NCBI GenBank assembly: GCA_963783785.1 | Contig: CAWAOQ010000014.1 | Location: forward strand, 1-64,000 | Origin: CADEEN01 sp963783785 | GTDB taxonomy: Bacteria > Pseudomonadota > Gammaproteobacteria > Burkholderiales > Burkholderiaceae_C | Reading direction: 5' to 3' | DNA length: 64,000 nt | In this document: positions 11,882 to 21,807 of the stretch, in pieces | Layout of the letters: each line of letters begins with the position of its first letter | How positions within the stretch are numbered: position 1 is the stretch's first letter | The notes under the pieces: model-generated | The model's input: the letters and a program-made list of their open reading frames with translations, nothing else | What the model was told of the DNA's origin: nothing | The model's database searches: none | Program-made: the position numbers and the translations under genes

Positions 11882-11895
11882 GTCTTATATAAGAC
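11882..11895. promoter_or_regulatory. Perfect palindrome GTCTTATATAAGAC upstream of aceA
   Basis: The 14-base palindrome lies 82 bases before the aceA start, in the expected promoter zone. Its centre TATATA is unusual in this GC-rich window. It may be an operator overlapping a promoter; no T-run follows, so it is not a terminator. Confidence 0.4.
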
Positions 11896-11976
11896 ATAAG
11901 TCATCACACAGCGAGCTCAGGCGCGCTATGCTTGCGCCATCGGATTTCGCGTTTCTCTCACCCTCAAGGAGCTCCC

Positions 11977-13276
<1,300 letters not shown>

Positions 13277-13301
13277 TGTCAACCCCCGCTCGCTGGACTC
13301 G

Positions 13302-13358
13302 CGCCCCCCGAGGGGGCCTCAGGCCGCTTGGGAGCGGCCCGGCGCTGGCCTGAGCGCG
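13302..13358. repeat. GC-rich dispersed hairpin element, copy 1
   Basis: Holds CCCCCGAGGGGG, then an inverted repeat CTCAGGCC (13318-13325) / GGCCTGAG (13347-13354) around CTTGGGAGCGGCCCGGCG. The last string recurs exactly at 39391-39408. Intergenic and immediately downstream of aceA. Confidence 0.55.
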
Positions 13359-13373
13359 TCGCCTGTACCGCTC

Positions 13374-13402
13374 AAAGGGGGCCCTCGGGGCCCCTTTTCT
13401 TT
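13374..13402. terminator. Terminator between aceA and the alcohol dehydrogenase gene
   Basis: AAAGGGGGCCC and GGGGCCCCTTTTCTTT form a strong GC hairpin with T-rich tail on the plus strand and A-run on the other side, so it can stop both convergent genes. It touches the stop codon of the minus-strand gene at 13401. Confidence 0.75.
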
Positions 13403-14549
13403 ACATCGATGCTTCGAGCATCGCGCGGTAGTCGTCGCGGGTGGCGAGGCGGGGGTTGGTCTTGTGGCAGTGATCGGCCATCGCGCCGTCGATCACTCGC
13501 TCGAACAGGTCGCGCGTCACGCCCATCTCGGCCAGGCCGCTGGGCAGGCCGAGGGCCGTGTTCATCGCGCGGATCTCCTCGGCGATGTCGTTGCCCTGCT
13601 CGTCGCACGCCGGCAGGTCCATGGCGATCGCCATGCGCTCGAGCCGCCGCTCGCGCCGGATCGACTCGACCGAGGCATTGAAGCGCACCACCGCGGGCAG
13701 GAGCATCGCGTTGAGCGTGCCGTGGTGCAGCTGCGGATTCACGCCGCCGAGGCTGTGCGACAGCGAATGCACGCAGCCCAGGCCCTTCTGGAACGCCATC
13801 CCGCCCTGCATCGACGCGCTGAGCATCTGCCAGCGCGCATCGATGTCGCGCCCGTCGCGCGTGGCCCGCTCGACGTGCGCCCAGCCGCGTGCCAGGCCGT
13901 CGAGCGCGATGCCATCGGCAGGGGGGTTGATCGCCGGCGCCATGAACGTCTCCATGCAGTGCGCGATCGCGTCCATGCCGGTGGCGGCGGTCAGCCCCGG
14001 CGGCAGGCCCAGCGTCAGCACGGGGTCGAGCAGGGCGGCCTTGGGCACCAGGTGCCAGCTGTGAAAGCCCAGCTTGCGGCCGTCGTCGACGATCAGGATC
14101 GCGCCGCGGGCCACTTCGCTGCCGGTGCCGGCGGTGGTCGGCACCGCGATCAGCGGCGCCACGCGTTCGCTGATCCGCGTGCTGTCGCCTTCGATGGTGG
14201 CGTAGCCCACCAGCGGCCCGTCGTGCGTGGCGACAATCGCCACGCCCTTGGCCAGATCGATCGACGAGCCGCCGCCGACCGCGATCAGCCCGTCGCAGCG
14301 TTCGGCGGCGTACATCGCGGCTGCCGCGCGCACGGCCGCCTCGGTCGGGTTGGACGGCGTGGCGTCGAACACCGCGTGCGGCGTGGCACCGAGCGCGGCC
14401 AGCGCCTGATCCAGCACACCCGCGGCCCGCACGCCGGCATCGCTGATCACCAGCGGCCGGGTGATGCCGACGCGAGCGCACTCCTCGGGCAAGCGTCGCA
14501 CGACGCCGGGGTCGAGGTGGATCTGCGTCAGGTACTGGATGTGGGCCAT
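13401..14549 (-). CDS. Iron-containing alcohol dehydrogenase (Fe-ADH family)
   Basis: NAD-dependent oxidoreductase of about 382 residues. It shows the nucleotide site GLIAVGGGSSIDLAKGVA, PTTAGTGSEVARGAI and the metal-ligand histidines in ATGMDAIAHCMETF and CVHSLSHSLGG. Start ATG 14549 gives MAHIQYLTQIHLDPG. The family covers alcohol, lactaldehyde, butanol and 4-hydroxybutyrate dehydrogenases; the substrate cannot be read from the sequence. It is divergent from the esterase gene with 66 bases between starts, and could share regulation with it. Confidence 0.85.
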   Translation of the reverse strand: MAHIQYLTQIHLDPGVVRRLPEECARVGITRPLVISDAGVRAAGVLDQALAALGATPHAVFDATPSNPTEAAVRAAAAMYAAERCDGLIAVGGGSSIDLAKGVAIVATHDGPLVGYATIEGDSTRISERVAPLIAVPTTAGTGSEVARGAILIVDDGRKLGFHSWHLVPKAALLDPVLTLGLPPGLTAATGMDAIAHCMETFMAPAINPPADGIALDGLARGWAHVERATRDGRDIDARWQMLSASMQGGMAFQKGLGCVHSLSHSLGGVNPQLHHGTLNAMLLPAVVRFNASVESIRRERRLERMAIAMDLPACDEQGNDIAEEIRAMNTALGLPSGLAEMGVTRDLFERVIDGAMADHCHKTNPRLATRDDYRAMLEASM

Positions 14550-14615
14550 GGCGTGGTGGGATCGATCGGGCGCGCGAGCATGCGCAGCTCTCGCTCTCAG
14601 TATGCTAGCGGACCG

Positions 14616-15560
14616 ATGAGCACGCCCGCCCGCTTGCTGACGCCCGCGATGGGTGGTGTCCTGGAGCGCATCCGCCGCGCCGGCCGGCCGTCGTTCACGT
14701 CGATGACGCCCGCAGAGGCCCGCCTGGCCTACACGCTGGGCGCCGAGGTGCTGGAGCCACCCCGCGCGCCGCTGGTGCGTGTGGAGGACATCGAATTGCC
14801 CGGCGCGGACGGCACGCTGCGGGCGCGGCTGTACGCGCCGTCGCATGAACGGCTGCCACTGCTGCTGTACCTGCACGGCGGCGGTTTCGTGATCGGCAAC
14901 CTCGAGACGCACGACAGCCTGTGCCGGCAACTGGCGCTGCGCAGCGGCGGCGCCGTGGTCGCGCTCGATTACCGCCTGGCACCCGAACACCGTTTTCCCG
15001 CGGCGATCGACGACAGCTGGGCCGCGTTGCGCTGGCTGGCCGACCATGCGGCATCGCTGGGCCTGGACGGCCGCCGGCTGGCCGTCGGCGGCGACAGTGC
15101 CGGCGGCACGCTCGCCGCGGTGGCCGCGCTGCTGGCGCGCGATCACGGCCTGCCGCTCGCGCTGCAGTTGCTGATCACGCCCGGCACCGCGGCCGACGGC
15201 ACCACGGCGTCGCGCCATCTGTTCGCCAACGGCTTCCTGCTCGATGCGGCGACGATCGACTGGTTCTTCGACCACGCCATCGACCCGCACCACCGCCGGG
15301 ACTGGCGCTTCTCGCCGCTCTACGCCGACGACGTCGAAGGCACGGCGCCGGCCTGCGTCATCGTGGCCGAATGCGACCCGCTGGCGGACGAGGGCGTAGC
15401 CTATGCCGACCGCCTGCGCGCCGCCGGCGTGCCGGTGCAGCTCGACCTGGTGCGCGGCATGACGCACGATTTCATCAAGATGGGCCGGGTGCTGAAGGAG
15501 GCGGGCGCGGCCCTCTCGTTCGCCGCCGACGCCCTCGCGACCGCCTGGAACCCGCCATGA
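14616..15560 (+). CDS. Alpha/beta hydrolase, HSL-type esterase
   Basis: Esterase of 314 residues with the oxyanion motif YLHGGGFVIGN near residue 90, the nucleophile elbow GGDSAGGTLAA near 155, an acid in ECDPLADEG and the histidine in MTHDF. N-terminal cap segment PAMGGVLERIRRAG is typical of the lipase/acetyl-hydrolase group. ATG 14616 is the first start inside the conserved frame. Its stop overlaps the next ATG (ATGA), so the two are probably coupled. It is unrelated in architecture to the regulator-hydrolase at 28512, although both belong to the HSL family. Confidence 0.88.
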   Translation: MSTPARLLTPAMGGVLERIRRAGRPSFTSMTPAEARLAYTLGAEVLEPPRAPLVRVEDIELPGADGTLRARLYAPSHERLPLLLYLHGGGFVIGNLETHDSLCRQLALRSGGAVVALDYRLAPEHRFPAAIDDSWAALRWLADHAASLGLDGRRLAVGGDSAGGTLAAVAALLARDHGLPLALQLLITPGTAADGTTASRHLFANGFLLDAATIDWFFDHAIDPHHRRDWRFSPLYADDVEGTAPACVIVAECDPLADEGVAYADRLRAAGVPVQLDLVRGMTHDFIKMGRVLKEAGAALSFAADALATAWNPP

Positions 15561-16438
15561 CCGACACCCACACCGCCCCGCAACGCAACGGCTTTCGCTA
15601 CCTCGAGCGCTTGCGCGTGCGCTGGGTCGAGGTCGACATGCAGCGCATCGTCTTCAACGGCCACTACCTGATGTACTTCGACACCGCCGTGGCCGGCTAT
15701 TGGCGCGCACTGGCGTTGCCGTACCACGAGACGATGGCGCGGCTCGACGGCGACCTGTACGTGCGCAAGGCGACCCTCGAATACGAGGGCTCGGCGCGCT
15801 ACGACGACCTGCTCGACGTCGGCATCCGTTGCGCGCGCATCGGCAAGTCGTCGATGCTGCTGCAGGCCGCGGTGTTCCGTGCCGAGCAACGGCTGGTGCA
15901 CGGCGATCTGGTCTATGTGTTCGCCGATCCGGCGACACAGACCGCCAGGCCGGTGCCGCCCGCGCTGCGCGACGTGCTGCACGGCTTCGAAGCCGGTGCA
16001 TCGATGATCGATGTGCGCGTCGGCGACTGGGCCACGCTCGGCAACGACGCGCGCGCGATCCGCGACGCGGTGTTCGTGCAGGAGCAGGGCATCCCGGCGG
16101 CGCTGGAGCACGACGCGGACGATGCGCAGGCGCTGCACGCGGTGGTGTTCAACCGCCTGGGGCAGGCGGTGGCCACCGGCCGGTTGGTCGCCCACGGGCC
16201 CGGCCGGGCCAAGATCGGCCGCATGGCGGTAGCGGCCGGCCTGCGCGGCGCGGGCATCGGCCGGCCGCTGCTCGACGCCCTGCTCGAGGCGGCCCGCCAG
16301 CGCGGCGACCACGAGGTGCTGCTGCACGCCCAGGCCAGCGCGGTGGGCTTCTATGCCGGCGCGGGCTTCACGCCACGCGGACCGGCCTTCACCGAGGCCG
16401 GCATCGCGCACCAGGAGATGTTTCGCGCGATCAGCTGA
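15557..16438 (+). CDS. Acyl-CoA thioesterase (4HBT) fused to a GNAT acetyltransferase
   Basis: One uninterrupted 293-residue ORF with two domains. Residues about 15-145 form a YbgC/FadM-type hot-dog thioesterase: VEVDMQRIVFNGHYLMYFD carries the active-site Asp27 and substrate strand. Residues about 150-293 form a GNAT fold with VFVQEQGIPAALEHD, as in the ElaA-like group, and the acetyl-CoA pocket LRGAGIGRPLLDALL. Start ATG 15557 overlaps the esterase stop. The end overlaps the convergent NRDE gene by eight bases. The pairing suggests handling of acyl-CoA and acetyl groups, but substrates are unknown. Confidence 0.85.
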   Translation: MTDTHTAPQRNGFRYLERLRVRWVEVDMQRIVFNGHYLMYFDTAVAGYWRALALPYHETMARLDGDLYVRKATLEYEGSARYDDLLDVGIRCARIGKSSMLLQAAVFRAEQRLVHGDLVYVFADPATQTARPVPPALRDVLHGFEAGASMIDVRVGDWATLGNDARAIRDAVFVQEQGIPAALEHDADDAQALHAVVFNRLGQAVATGRLVAHGPGRAKIGRMAVAAGLRGAGIGRPLLDALLEAARQRGDHEVLLHAQASAVGFYAGAGFTPRGPAFTEAGIAHQEMFRAIS

Positions 16439-17270
16439 GACGGTCGATCTCGACGCCCGGCATCTCGCCCGCGGCCATCGGCCAGCGCGCGAAGCGCACC
16501 CGGCGCTGGCTGGCGGCGCGGCCCTCGGCGTCGAATTGCCGCTCGATCACCTGCGCGCTGAGGCCCGCCGTCGTGCGTTCGGCAATCAGCAACGTCGAGC
16601 AGCGCGTGCCGTAGCGCGCGTCGGGCGTGCGGATGAATGGCGGCGCCAGCCAGCGCTCGCGCTCGAGCCCGATGCCGGTGTCTGGCAACGCGGCATCGTC
16701 GGTGACCGGGGCCGCATCGGCCAGCGCGGCGAACAGGGCGTCTTCGAGCGGCTGTGGACCCGTCAGTGCGGCGGCCAGCGCCTGCTTGAGCCGCTGCACC
16801 TTCGGCCACGGCGTGTCGAGCGCGGCGTTGGACAGCCCGTACACGCCGGGGCCGAGCCGCCTGGGCACCGACGCGCGGTCGTCGGTCCACCACCAATGGC
16901 CGTCGTGGCCATCGCGGGCGAGCAGGTTGAAAGGGTTGTGGCCCACTGCGGCGGTGCGCTGCCAGAACTCGGCGGAAGGCTGTTGCCAGGCCAGCCACGC
17001 CGGCACGATCGCACCGCGCGAGGGCGCGGTCGCGCGCTGGCGCGACGGATCGCGCACGTTGGTCAACAACGCAATGCGCCCGGCAGCGGAAAGGCCCATC
17101 CAGGTGCCACCGGCCTGCAGGTCGCGCCCGCCGAGCACCGGCTCGGCCGCCGGCGCGGGCTGCCACCAATCGAGCGCGGCGGCCGGGCGGTGCAGGAACT
17201 CGTCGCGGTTGGCGGCGATGACCAGCGCATAGCGCGGGTGCTGCTCGAGCGCCAGCGCGATCAGGCACAT
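16431..17270 (-). CDS. NRDE family protein (TANGO2-like)
   Basis: A 279-residue protein named for the motif AANRDEFLHRP, here near residue 18. It starts MCLI, leaving Cys2 as a potential N-terminal nucleophile as in Ntn-fold proteins. Other family marks are GGRDLQAGGTWMGLSAAGR and ALLTNVRDP. Function is not settled for the bacterial members. Start ATG 17270 overlaps the stop of the DUF4936 gene by ten bases, so the two are probably translated together. Confidence 0.85.
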   Translation of the reverse strand: MCLIALALEQHPRYALVIAANRDEFLHRPAAALDWWQPAPAAEPVLGGRDLQAGGTWMGLSAAGRIALLTNVRDPSRQRATAPSRGAIVPAWLAWQQPSAEFWQRTAAVGHNPFNLLARDGHDGHWWWTDDRASVPRRLGPGVYGLSNAALDTPWPKVQRLKQALAAALTGPQPLEDALFAALADAAPVTDDAALPDTGIGLERERWLAPPFIRTPDARYGTRCSTLLIAERTTAGLSAQVIERQFDAEGRAASQRRVRFARWPMAAGEMPGVEIDRLS

Positions 17271-17569
17271 GGCACGAAGACTTCGAGGTGCCGCTCGCCG
17301 ACGATCCAGGCCCCGAGGCGCTCGCGGGCAGCGCGCTCGATCTCGCGCTGGCACGCGTCCGGCACGCCACCGGGCTGGTGGTAGGTCTCCATCAGGGTGC
17401 ACGGCTCGTCGGCGCCGTCGCGCGCCTCTGCGCGCCGTGCCAAGGTGCAGGCGAGGCCCGGCCATCGGGCTCGCCAGCCCGCGTGAAGCGCGCCGACCGC
17501 CGCGATCACGGCCGCGGCGTCGGCCGGCCGCACGCGGTAGTAGACGTAGAGCTGCGCGCCGCCAGCCAT
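17261..17569 (-). CDS. DUF4936 family protein
   Basis: Small cytoplasmic protein of 102 residues: LYVYYRVRPADAAAVIAAV at the N terminus, a central METYHQPGG and the end ERHLEVFVPCA. It fits the DUF4936 domain common in betaproteobacteria next to ygfZ, although I recognise it by pattern only. It lies 12 bases after the ygfZ stop and overlaps the NRDE gene. No function known. Confidence 0.7.
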   Translation of the reverse strand: MAGGAQLYVYYRVRPADAAAVIAAVGALHAGWRARWPGLACTLARRAEARDGADEPCTLMETYHQPGGVPDACQREIERAARERLGAWIVGERHLEVFVPCA

Positions 17570-17578
17570 GGCCGCCCG

Positions 17579-18517
17579 TTACGCGGCGGCCTCGAGCGGC
17601 ACGACGTACGGTTGCGCACTGCGGCGCAGCAGCGGCCCAGCGGCTGCCCCGAGGTGCAGCGTGCCGGCGTCGAGCGCGGCGAGCTTGACCTCGACCAGCG
17701 CGCGGTGCGCCTGGCCCAACGACGCGGCATTGACGACCATGCCCGCGGGCTGGCCGGCGTCGTCGCTGTGGAAGACCTCCTGGCCCGGCTGCGCAGCCGC
17801 ATCGACATCGAACACGAACGCGCGCCGCTTCAGCGTGCCGCGGTACTGGCTGCGCGCGACGACCTCCTGGCCCGGATAGCAACCCTTCTGGAAGTTCACC
17901 CCGCCGACCACTTCGAAGTTGACCATCTGCGGCACGAACTGCTCGACGGTGGCGGCCACGATGCGCGCGACACCGCTCGTCACTTCGAGCCAGGCCCAGG
18001 CCGCGTCGGACAGCGCGGGCAGGGCAGGGGCCGCGGCAGATGCGGGCAACGCCAGCAGGTACCGCGCCACGCCCTGCGCATCGGGCAGGCGCACGACCTG
18101 CCCCTGCGCGGCATCGGCACGCTGCCATGCCTGCGCCGGTGCCTGGGCACCCAGCCAGGCGGTGGCCGTTTCGCCCGCCAGGCCGTAGAGGGCGACCGCG
18201 TCGCTGGCGTCGCTCAGCTTGCAGCGCGCGCGCAGCACGAACATCGACAGCCGCTTCAGTGTGGGGGGCAACAGGTCGGCGCTGCACGCCAGCAGCAGTT
18301 CGTCGGCGGCGCTGCGCCAGATCACGGCGCTGGCCAACAGCCGCCCCTTGGCCGAGCAGTAGCCGGCCAGGCGCGCCGCCTGCGCGTCGAGATGCTGAAC
18401 GTCCTGCGTCAGCTGGCCATGCAGGAAGCTGGTGGCATCGGCGCCCTGCGCACGGATCACGCCCCAGTCCGCAAGGCGCACGGCACCCTGCAATGCATCG
18501 AGATCGGTCTGGTTCAT
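17579..18517 (-). CDS. ygfZ: Folate-binding protein YgfZ (iron-sulfur cluster maintenance)
   Basis: Glycine-cleavage T-like protein that uses tetrahydrofolate to help repair or assemble Fe-S clusters. The diagnostic motif KGCYPGQEVVARSQYRGTLKRR, with its essential cysteine, lies near residue 225. The N-terminal ADATSFLHGQLTQDVQ and YCSAKGRLLAS are also typical. 312 residues. Start ATG 18517 is divergent from mltG only tens of bases away, so the promoters overlap. This divergent ygfZ/mltG arrangement is common in proteobacteria. Confidence 0.92.
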   Translation of the reverse strand: MNQTDLDALQGAVRLADWGVIRAQGADATSFLHGQLTQDVQHLDAQAARLAGYCSAKGRLLASAVIWRSAADELLLACSADLLPPTLKRLSMFVLRARCKLSDASDAVALYGLAGETATAWLGAQAPAQAWQRADAAQGQVVRLPDAQGVARYLLALPASAAAPALPALSDAAWAWLEVTSGVARIVAATVEQFVPQMVNFEVVGGVNFQKGCYPGQEVVARSQYRGTLKRRAFVFDVDAAAQPGQEVFHSDDAGQPAGMVVNAASLGQAHRALVEVKLAALDAGTLHLGAAAGPLLRRSAQPYVVPLEAAA

Positions 18518-18562
18518 GCGGTGATTATCATGGGCCGAAATGAACCACATGGTCGTCGGGTG

Positions 18563-19573
18563 ATGCGCTGGCTGCTCCGCTTGTTGTTGCTTCTCGCGCT
18601 GGCGGGATTGGCAGTCACTGCGGCGGCCTGGTGGTGGTTGCAGCGGCCGCTGGCGCTGGCCACGCCCACCGTCGAGGTTTCGATCGAGCCGGGCATCGCG
18701 CCGCGGCGGGTGGCCGAACTCTGGGTGGAGGCGGGCGTGCAGGCGCCGTCGTGGCTGCTCTACGAGTGGTTCCGATGGTCGGGCCAGTCGCGCCAGATCC
18801 GCGCCGGCAGTTACGAGATCGAATCCGGCGTGACGCCGCGCCAGTTGCTCGACAAGATGGTGCGCGGCGACGAGATCCTCGAGAGCGTGCGCTTCGCCGA
18901 GGGCGGCACCTTCGCGCAGATGCGCGAGGCCATGGCCCGCGCGCCGTCGCTGAAGCCGGCCACGCGTGGCCTGACCGACGCCCAGGTGATGGCCGCGCTG
19001 GGCGAGCCCGGCCAGTCGCCGGAAGGGCGATTCTTTCCAGACACCTACGCCTACAGCCGCGGCGTCAGCGATCTGACGGTCCTGCGGCGGGCCCACGCCG
19101 TGATGCTGCGGCGGCTGGTCAGTCTGTGGGCCGAGCGGGCCGCCGACCTGCCGCTGAAGTCGATGGACGAGGCGCTGATCCTGGCCTCGATCGTCGAGAA
19201 GGAGACCGGCCGCGACGCCGATCGCGGCCTGGTGGCCGCCGTGTTCGTCAACCGGCTGCGCATCGGCATGCCGTTGCAGACCGACCCGACCGTGATCTAC
19301 GGGCTGGGCGCCGCGTTCGACGGCAACCTGAGGAAGCGCGACCTGCTGGCCGACACCCCGTACAACACCTACACGCGCCGTGGCCTGCCGCCGACGCCGA
19401 TCGCAATGCCGGGCGCCGCCTCGCTGCGCGCGGCGGTGCAGCCGGCACGCAGCCGCGCGCTGTACTTCGTTGCGCGCAGCGACGGCAGCGGCGGCAGCGT
19501 CTTCAGCGAGTCGCTGGCCGACCATAATCGCGCAGTCAACCAATTCCAGCGCGGCGGCAAGGGTTCGCCGTGA
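18563..19573 (+). CDS. mltG: Endolytic murein transglycosylase MltG
   Basis: Cuts nascent peptidoglycan glycan strands at the inner membrane. A single N-terminal transmembrane helix (RWLLRLLLLLALAGLAVTAA) is followed by a LysM-like region and the YceG domain with EGRFFPDTYAYSRG, the catalytic glutamate in ASIVEKETGR, and LQTDPTVIYGLG. ATG 18563 lies just before the helix and gives 336 residues; ATG 18530 in the same frame would add eleven residues. First gene of a run continuing into tmk and holB. Confidence 0.92.
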   Translation: MRWLLRLLLLLALAGLAVTAAAWWWLQRPLALATPTVEVSIEPGIAPRRVAELWVEAGVQAPSWLLYEWFRWSGQSRQIRAGSYEIESGVTPRQLLDKMVRGDEILESVRFAEGGTFAQMREAMARAPSLKPATRGLTDAQVMAALGEPGQSPEGRFFPDTYAYSRGVSDLTVLRRAHAVMLRRLVSLWAERAADLPLKSMDEALILASIVEKETGRDADRGLVAAVFVNRLRIGMPLQTDPTVIYGLGAAFDGNLRKRDLLADTPYNTYTRRGLPPTPIAMPGAASLRAAVQPARSRALYFVARSDGSGGSVFSESLADHNRAVNQFQRGGKGSP

Positions 19574-19580
19574 CCTCCCA

Positions 19581-20225
19581 GTGATCGCAACGCCGGCCGT
19601 GCCGGCCGCCACGCGCGGCCGTTTCATCACCTTCGAAGGCATCGATGGCGCCGGCAAGTCGTCGCACATCGAGGCCCTGGCCAGCTGGCTGCGCGAGCAA
19701 GGCCAGCGCGTGCTGGTGACGCGCGAGCCGGGTGGGACGCCACTGGCCGAGCGGCTGCGCGAGCAGCTGCTGCACGATGCAATGGATGCGCTGACCGAAA
19801 CGCTGCTGGTGTTCGCGGCACGCCGCGACCATCTGGTGCAGGCCATCGAACCGGCACTCGCCGACGGCACGACGGTGCTGTGCGACCGCTTCACCGATGC
19901 CACGTTCGCCTATCAGGGCGGCGGCCGGGGCTTCGACCTCGGCGTGCTGGCGCAACTCGAGCAGTGGGTGCAGCAGGGCCGCCAGCCCGATCTGACGCTG
20001 TGGTTCGAACTGGCGCCGGCCCTTGCCGCCGATCGCCGTGCCGGCGCTCGCGCGCCCGATCGGTTCGAGCGCGAGGACGAGGCCTTCTTCGCACGCGTGC
20101 ACGCCGGCTACGAGAAGCGCTGCACCGAGCAGCCACATCGTTTCGCGCGCATCGATGCCGCACGACCGCGCGACGCGGTGTGGGCACAGGTGCTGGCCGC
20201 GGTGCAGGCGAGGCTGTGCGCATGA
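19581..20225 (+). CDS. tmk: Thymidylate kinase
   Basis: Phosphorylates dTMP to dTDP. P-loop FEGIDGAGKSSHIEAL near residue 15, the DR(Y/F) motif CDRFTDATFAYQGGGRG, and the lid region RFEREDEAFFARVHAGY. About 214 residues. No ATG precedes the P-loop in frame; GTG 19581, eight bases after the mltG stop, is the best start. The TGA at 20223-20225 precedes holB by 55 bases. Confidence 0.92.
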   Translation: MIATPAVPAATRGRFITFEGIDGAGKSSHIEALASWLREQGQRVLVTREPGGTPLAERLREQLLHDAMDALTETLLVFAARRDHLVQAIEPALADGTTVLCDRFTDATFAYQGGGRGFDLGVLAQLEQWVQQGRQPDLTLWFELAPALAADRRAGARAPDRFEREDEAFFARVHAGYEKRCTEQPHRFARIDAARPRDAVWAQVLAAVQARLCA

Positions 20226-20280
20226 GCACGCCGCGCCGTCCAAGGCGCGAAACCGCGGCGCGCAGCGCGGCGCTTGCCCG

Positions 20281-21363
20281 ATGAGCGACCGCACTGCCTT
20301 GCTGCCCTGGCTGGCCGAGCCGCTCGCGCGGGGCCTCGGCCTGCGCTCGCACGCGCTGTTGCTGCATGGGCCCGGCGGTGTCGGCCAGTTCGAGCTCGGT
20401 CTGGCCTTGGCTACGGGCTGGCTGTGCGAAGCCCAGGACAGCACCGTGGCCCGGCCCTGTGGCCACTGTGGCAGTTGCCACCTGATGGCCATGCATTCGC
20501 ACCCCGACTTCCACCTGCTGGTGCCGGCGGCGTTGCGCGAGCCACTGGGGTGGGGCGCAGCCACCGACGGCGATGAGCCGGCCAAGGCCGGCGCGGCTGG
20601 CAAGAGCGCGGCCAAGCCGAGCAAGGAAATCCGCGTCGATGCGGTGCGCGCGGCGACCGATTGGGGCCAGAAGACCGCGTCGCGCGGCCGCGCCAAGATC
20701 ATCCTGATCCATCCCGCGCAGGCGATGAACGCGATCACCGCGAATGCGCTGCTGAAGACCCTCGAAGAGCCGCCCGGCCGGCTGCGCCTGCTGCTGACCG
20801 CGCATGATCCCGAAGCGCTGTTGCCCACCGTGCGCAGCCGTTGCCAGCGCCTGCCGCTGCCGCTGCCGCCGACGTCGCAAGCCCTGTCCTGGCTGGCCGG
20901 ACAGGGCCTGGAGCGCCCCGAGACCTTGCTCGCGGCGGCCGGCGGCCAGCCGCTCGAGGCGCTGGCGATCGCGGCCGACGGCATCGACGCTGCAGCGTGG
21001 GAGCAGCTGCCATCGGCCGTGCGCCATGGCCGACCGGCGCCGCTGGCCAGCTGGCCGCTGGTGCGCCTGATCGATGCGCTGCAGAAGCTGTGTCACGACC
21101 TGATGTGCCACCGTGCCAGCGGCTCGCCACGCTACTTCAGCCAGGCCGCGCTGGCGCCGGCGTTGCGCCCGAACGCGCCCGACTGGCCTGCGCTGGCGCA
21201 GTGGTCGCGCGAGCTGCTGGCGGCTGCACGGCATGACGAGCATCCCTGGCATGCCGCCTTGCGCATCGAGGCGCTGGTCGAGCAGGGCGCGCGACTGTGG
21301 CAAACACCACGCAAGACAGCCTTCGCCGGATCCGGCGCATTGGATACACTCGACGCCAGATGA
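20281..21363 (+). CDS. holB: DNA polymerase III subunit delta prime
   Basis: Clamp-loader subunit, 360 residues. AAA+ fold with a degenerate P-loop (HGPGGVGQFEL: the lysine is replaced, as usual for delta prime), zinc cysteines CGHCGSCHLMAMHSHPD, and the sensor/arginine-finger segments ANALLKTLEEPPGRLRLLL and PTVRSRCQRL. An alanine/lysine-rich insertion (PAKAGAAGKSAAKPSKE) near residue 105 is non-conserved filler. The stop overlaps the next ATG. Confidence 0.93.
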   Translation: MSDRTALLPWLAEPLARGLGLRSHALLLHGPGGVGQFELGLALATGWLCEAQDSTVARPCGHCGSCHLMAMHSHPDFHLLVPAALREPLGWGAATDGDEPAKAGAAGKSAAKPSKEIRVDAVRAATDWGQKTASRGRAKIILIHPAQAMNAITANALLKTLEEPPGRLRLLLTAHDPEALLPTVRSRCQRLPLPLPPTSQALSWLAGQGLERPETLLAAAGGQPLEALAIAADGIDAAAWEQLPSAVRHGRPAPLASWPLVRLIDALQKLCHDLMCHRASGSPRYFSQAALAPALRPNAPDWPALAQWSRELLAAARHDEHPWHAALRIEALVEQGARLWQTPRKTAFAGSGALDTLDAR

Positions 21364-21752
21364 GCGAGTCCAGCCCACGCCCCAGCAACCCCAACGCCGT
21401 CGCGGCGGCGACAGGGCGGCCAAGCGTCATTCAACTGGTGTTTCGCGAGAAGGGGGCGCTGTACGCGGCCTACATCCCGCTGTTCAGCGAGGGCGGGCTG
21501 TTTGTGCCGACGACGCGCGATTACCGGCTCGGCGAGGACATCTACCTGCTGCTGTCGCTGCCTGACGACCCGCAGCGCTATCCGGTGGCGGGCAGGGTCG
21601 GCTGGGTCACGCCGGCCAATGCCTCGGGTGGCCGCACGCAGGGCGTCGGTGTGCGTTTTCCGGCCGACGAGAAGACGCGGCTGCTCAAGCAGCGCATCGA
21701 AGAGATGCTGGGCACCTCGATCCAGTCGGCCAAGCCCACGCAGACGATCTGA
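21360..21752 (+). CDS. pilZ: PilZ domain protein (c-di-GMP/type IV pilus related)
   Basis: A 130-residue protein matching the type IV pilus assembly PilZ group found downstream of holB: LYAAYIPLFSEGGLFVPTT, LLLSLPDDPQRYPVAGRVGWVTP and RTQGVGVRFP. It lacks a clear RxxxR c-di-GMP motif, as do canonical PilZ proteins. ATG 21360 overlaps the holB TGA (ATGA). Confidence 0.87.
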   Translation: MSESSPRPSNPNAVAAATGRPSVIQLVFREKGALYAAYIPLFSEGGLFVPTTRDYRLGEDIYLLLSLPDDPQRYPVAGRVGWVTPANASGGRTQGVGVRFPADEKTRLLKQRIEEMLGTSIQSAKPTQTI

Positions 21753-21807
21753 CAGAGGCGGCGAGTGAGGCCGCCCTGGCAGGGTCGGGTTGCAGGACCA
21801 CCGCGCG

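Larger units (their letters stand above)
11662..11976. other. Intergenic control region between speB and aceA
   Basis: This 315-base gap is markedly AT-richer than its surroundings and holds no ORF I would defend. It contains two copies of an ATTTCRTATTGTG motif and a perfect 14-base palindrome, described separately. Promoters of both divergent genes must lie here. Confidence 0.7.

Noticed and set aside
13464..14615. Long plus-strand open frame preceding the esterase
   Set aside because: Antisense to the iron-type alcohol dehydrogenase, which has clear motifs. Only the part from ATG 14616 is a real protein.
17288..18529. Open frame fused upstream of mltG
   Set aside because: Antisense to DUF4936 and ygfZ. 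MltG begins just before its membrane helix.
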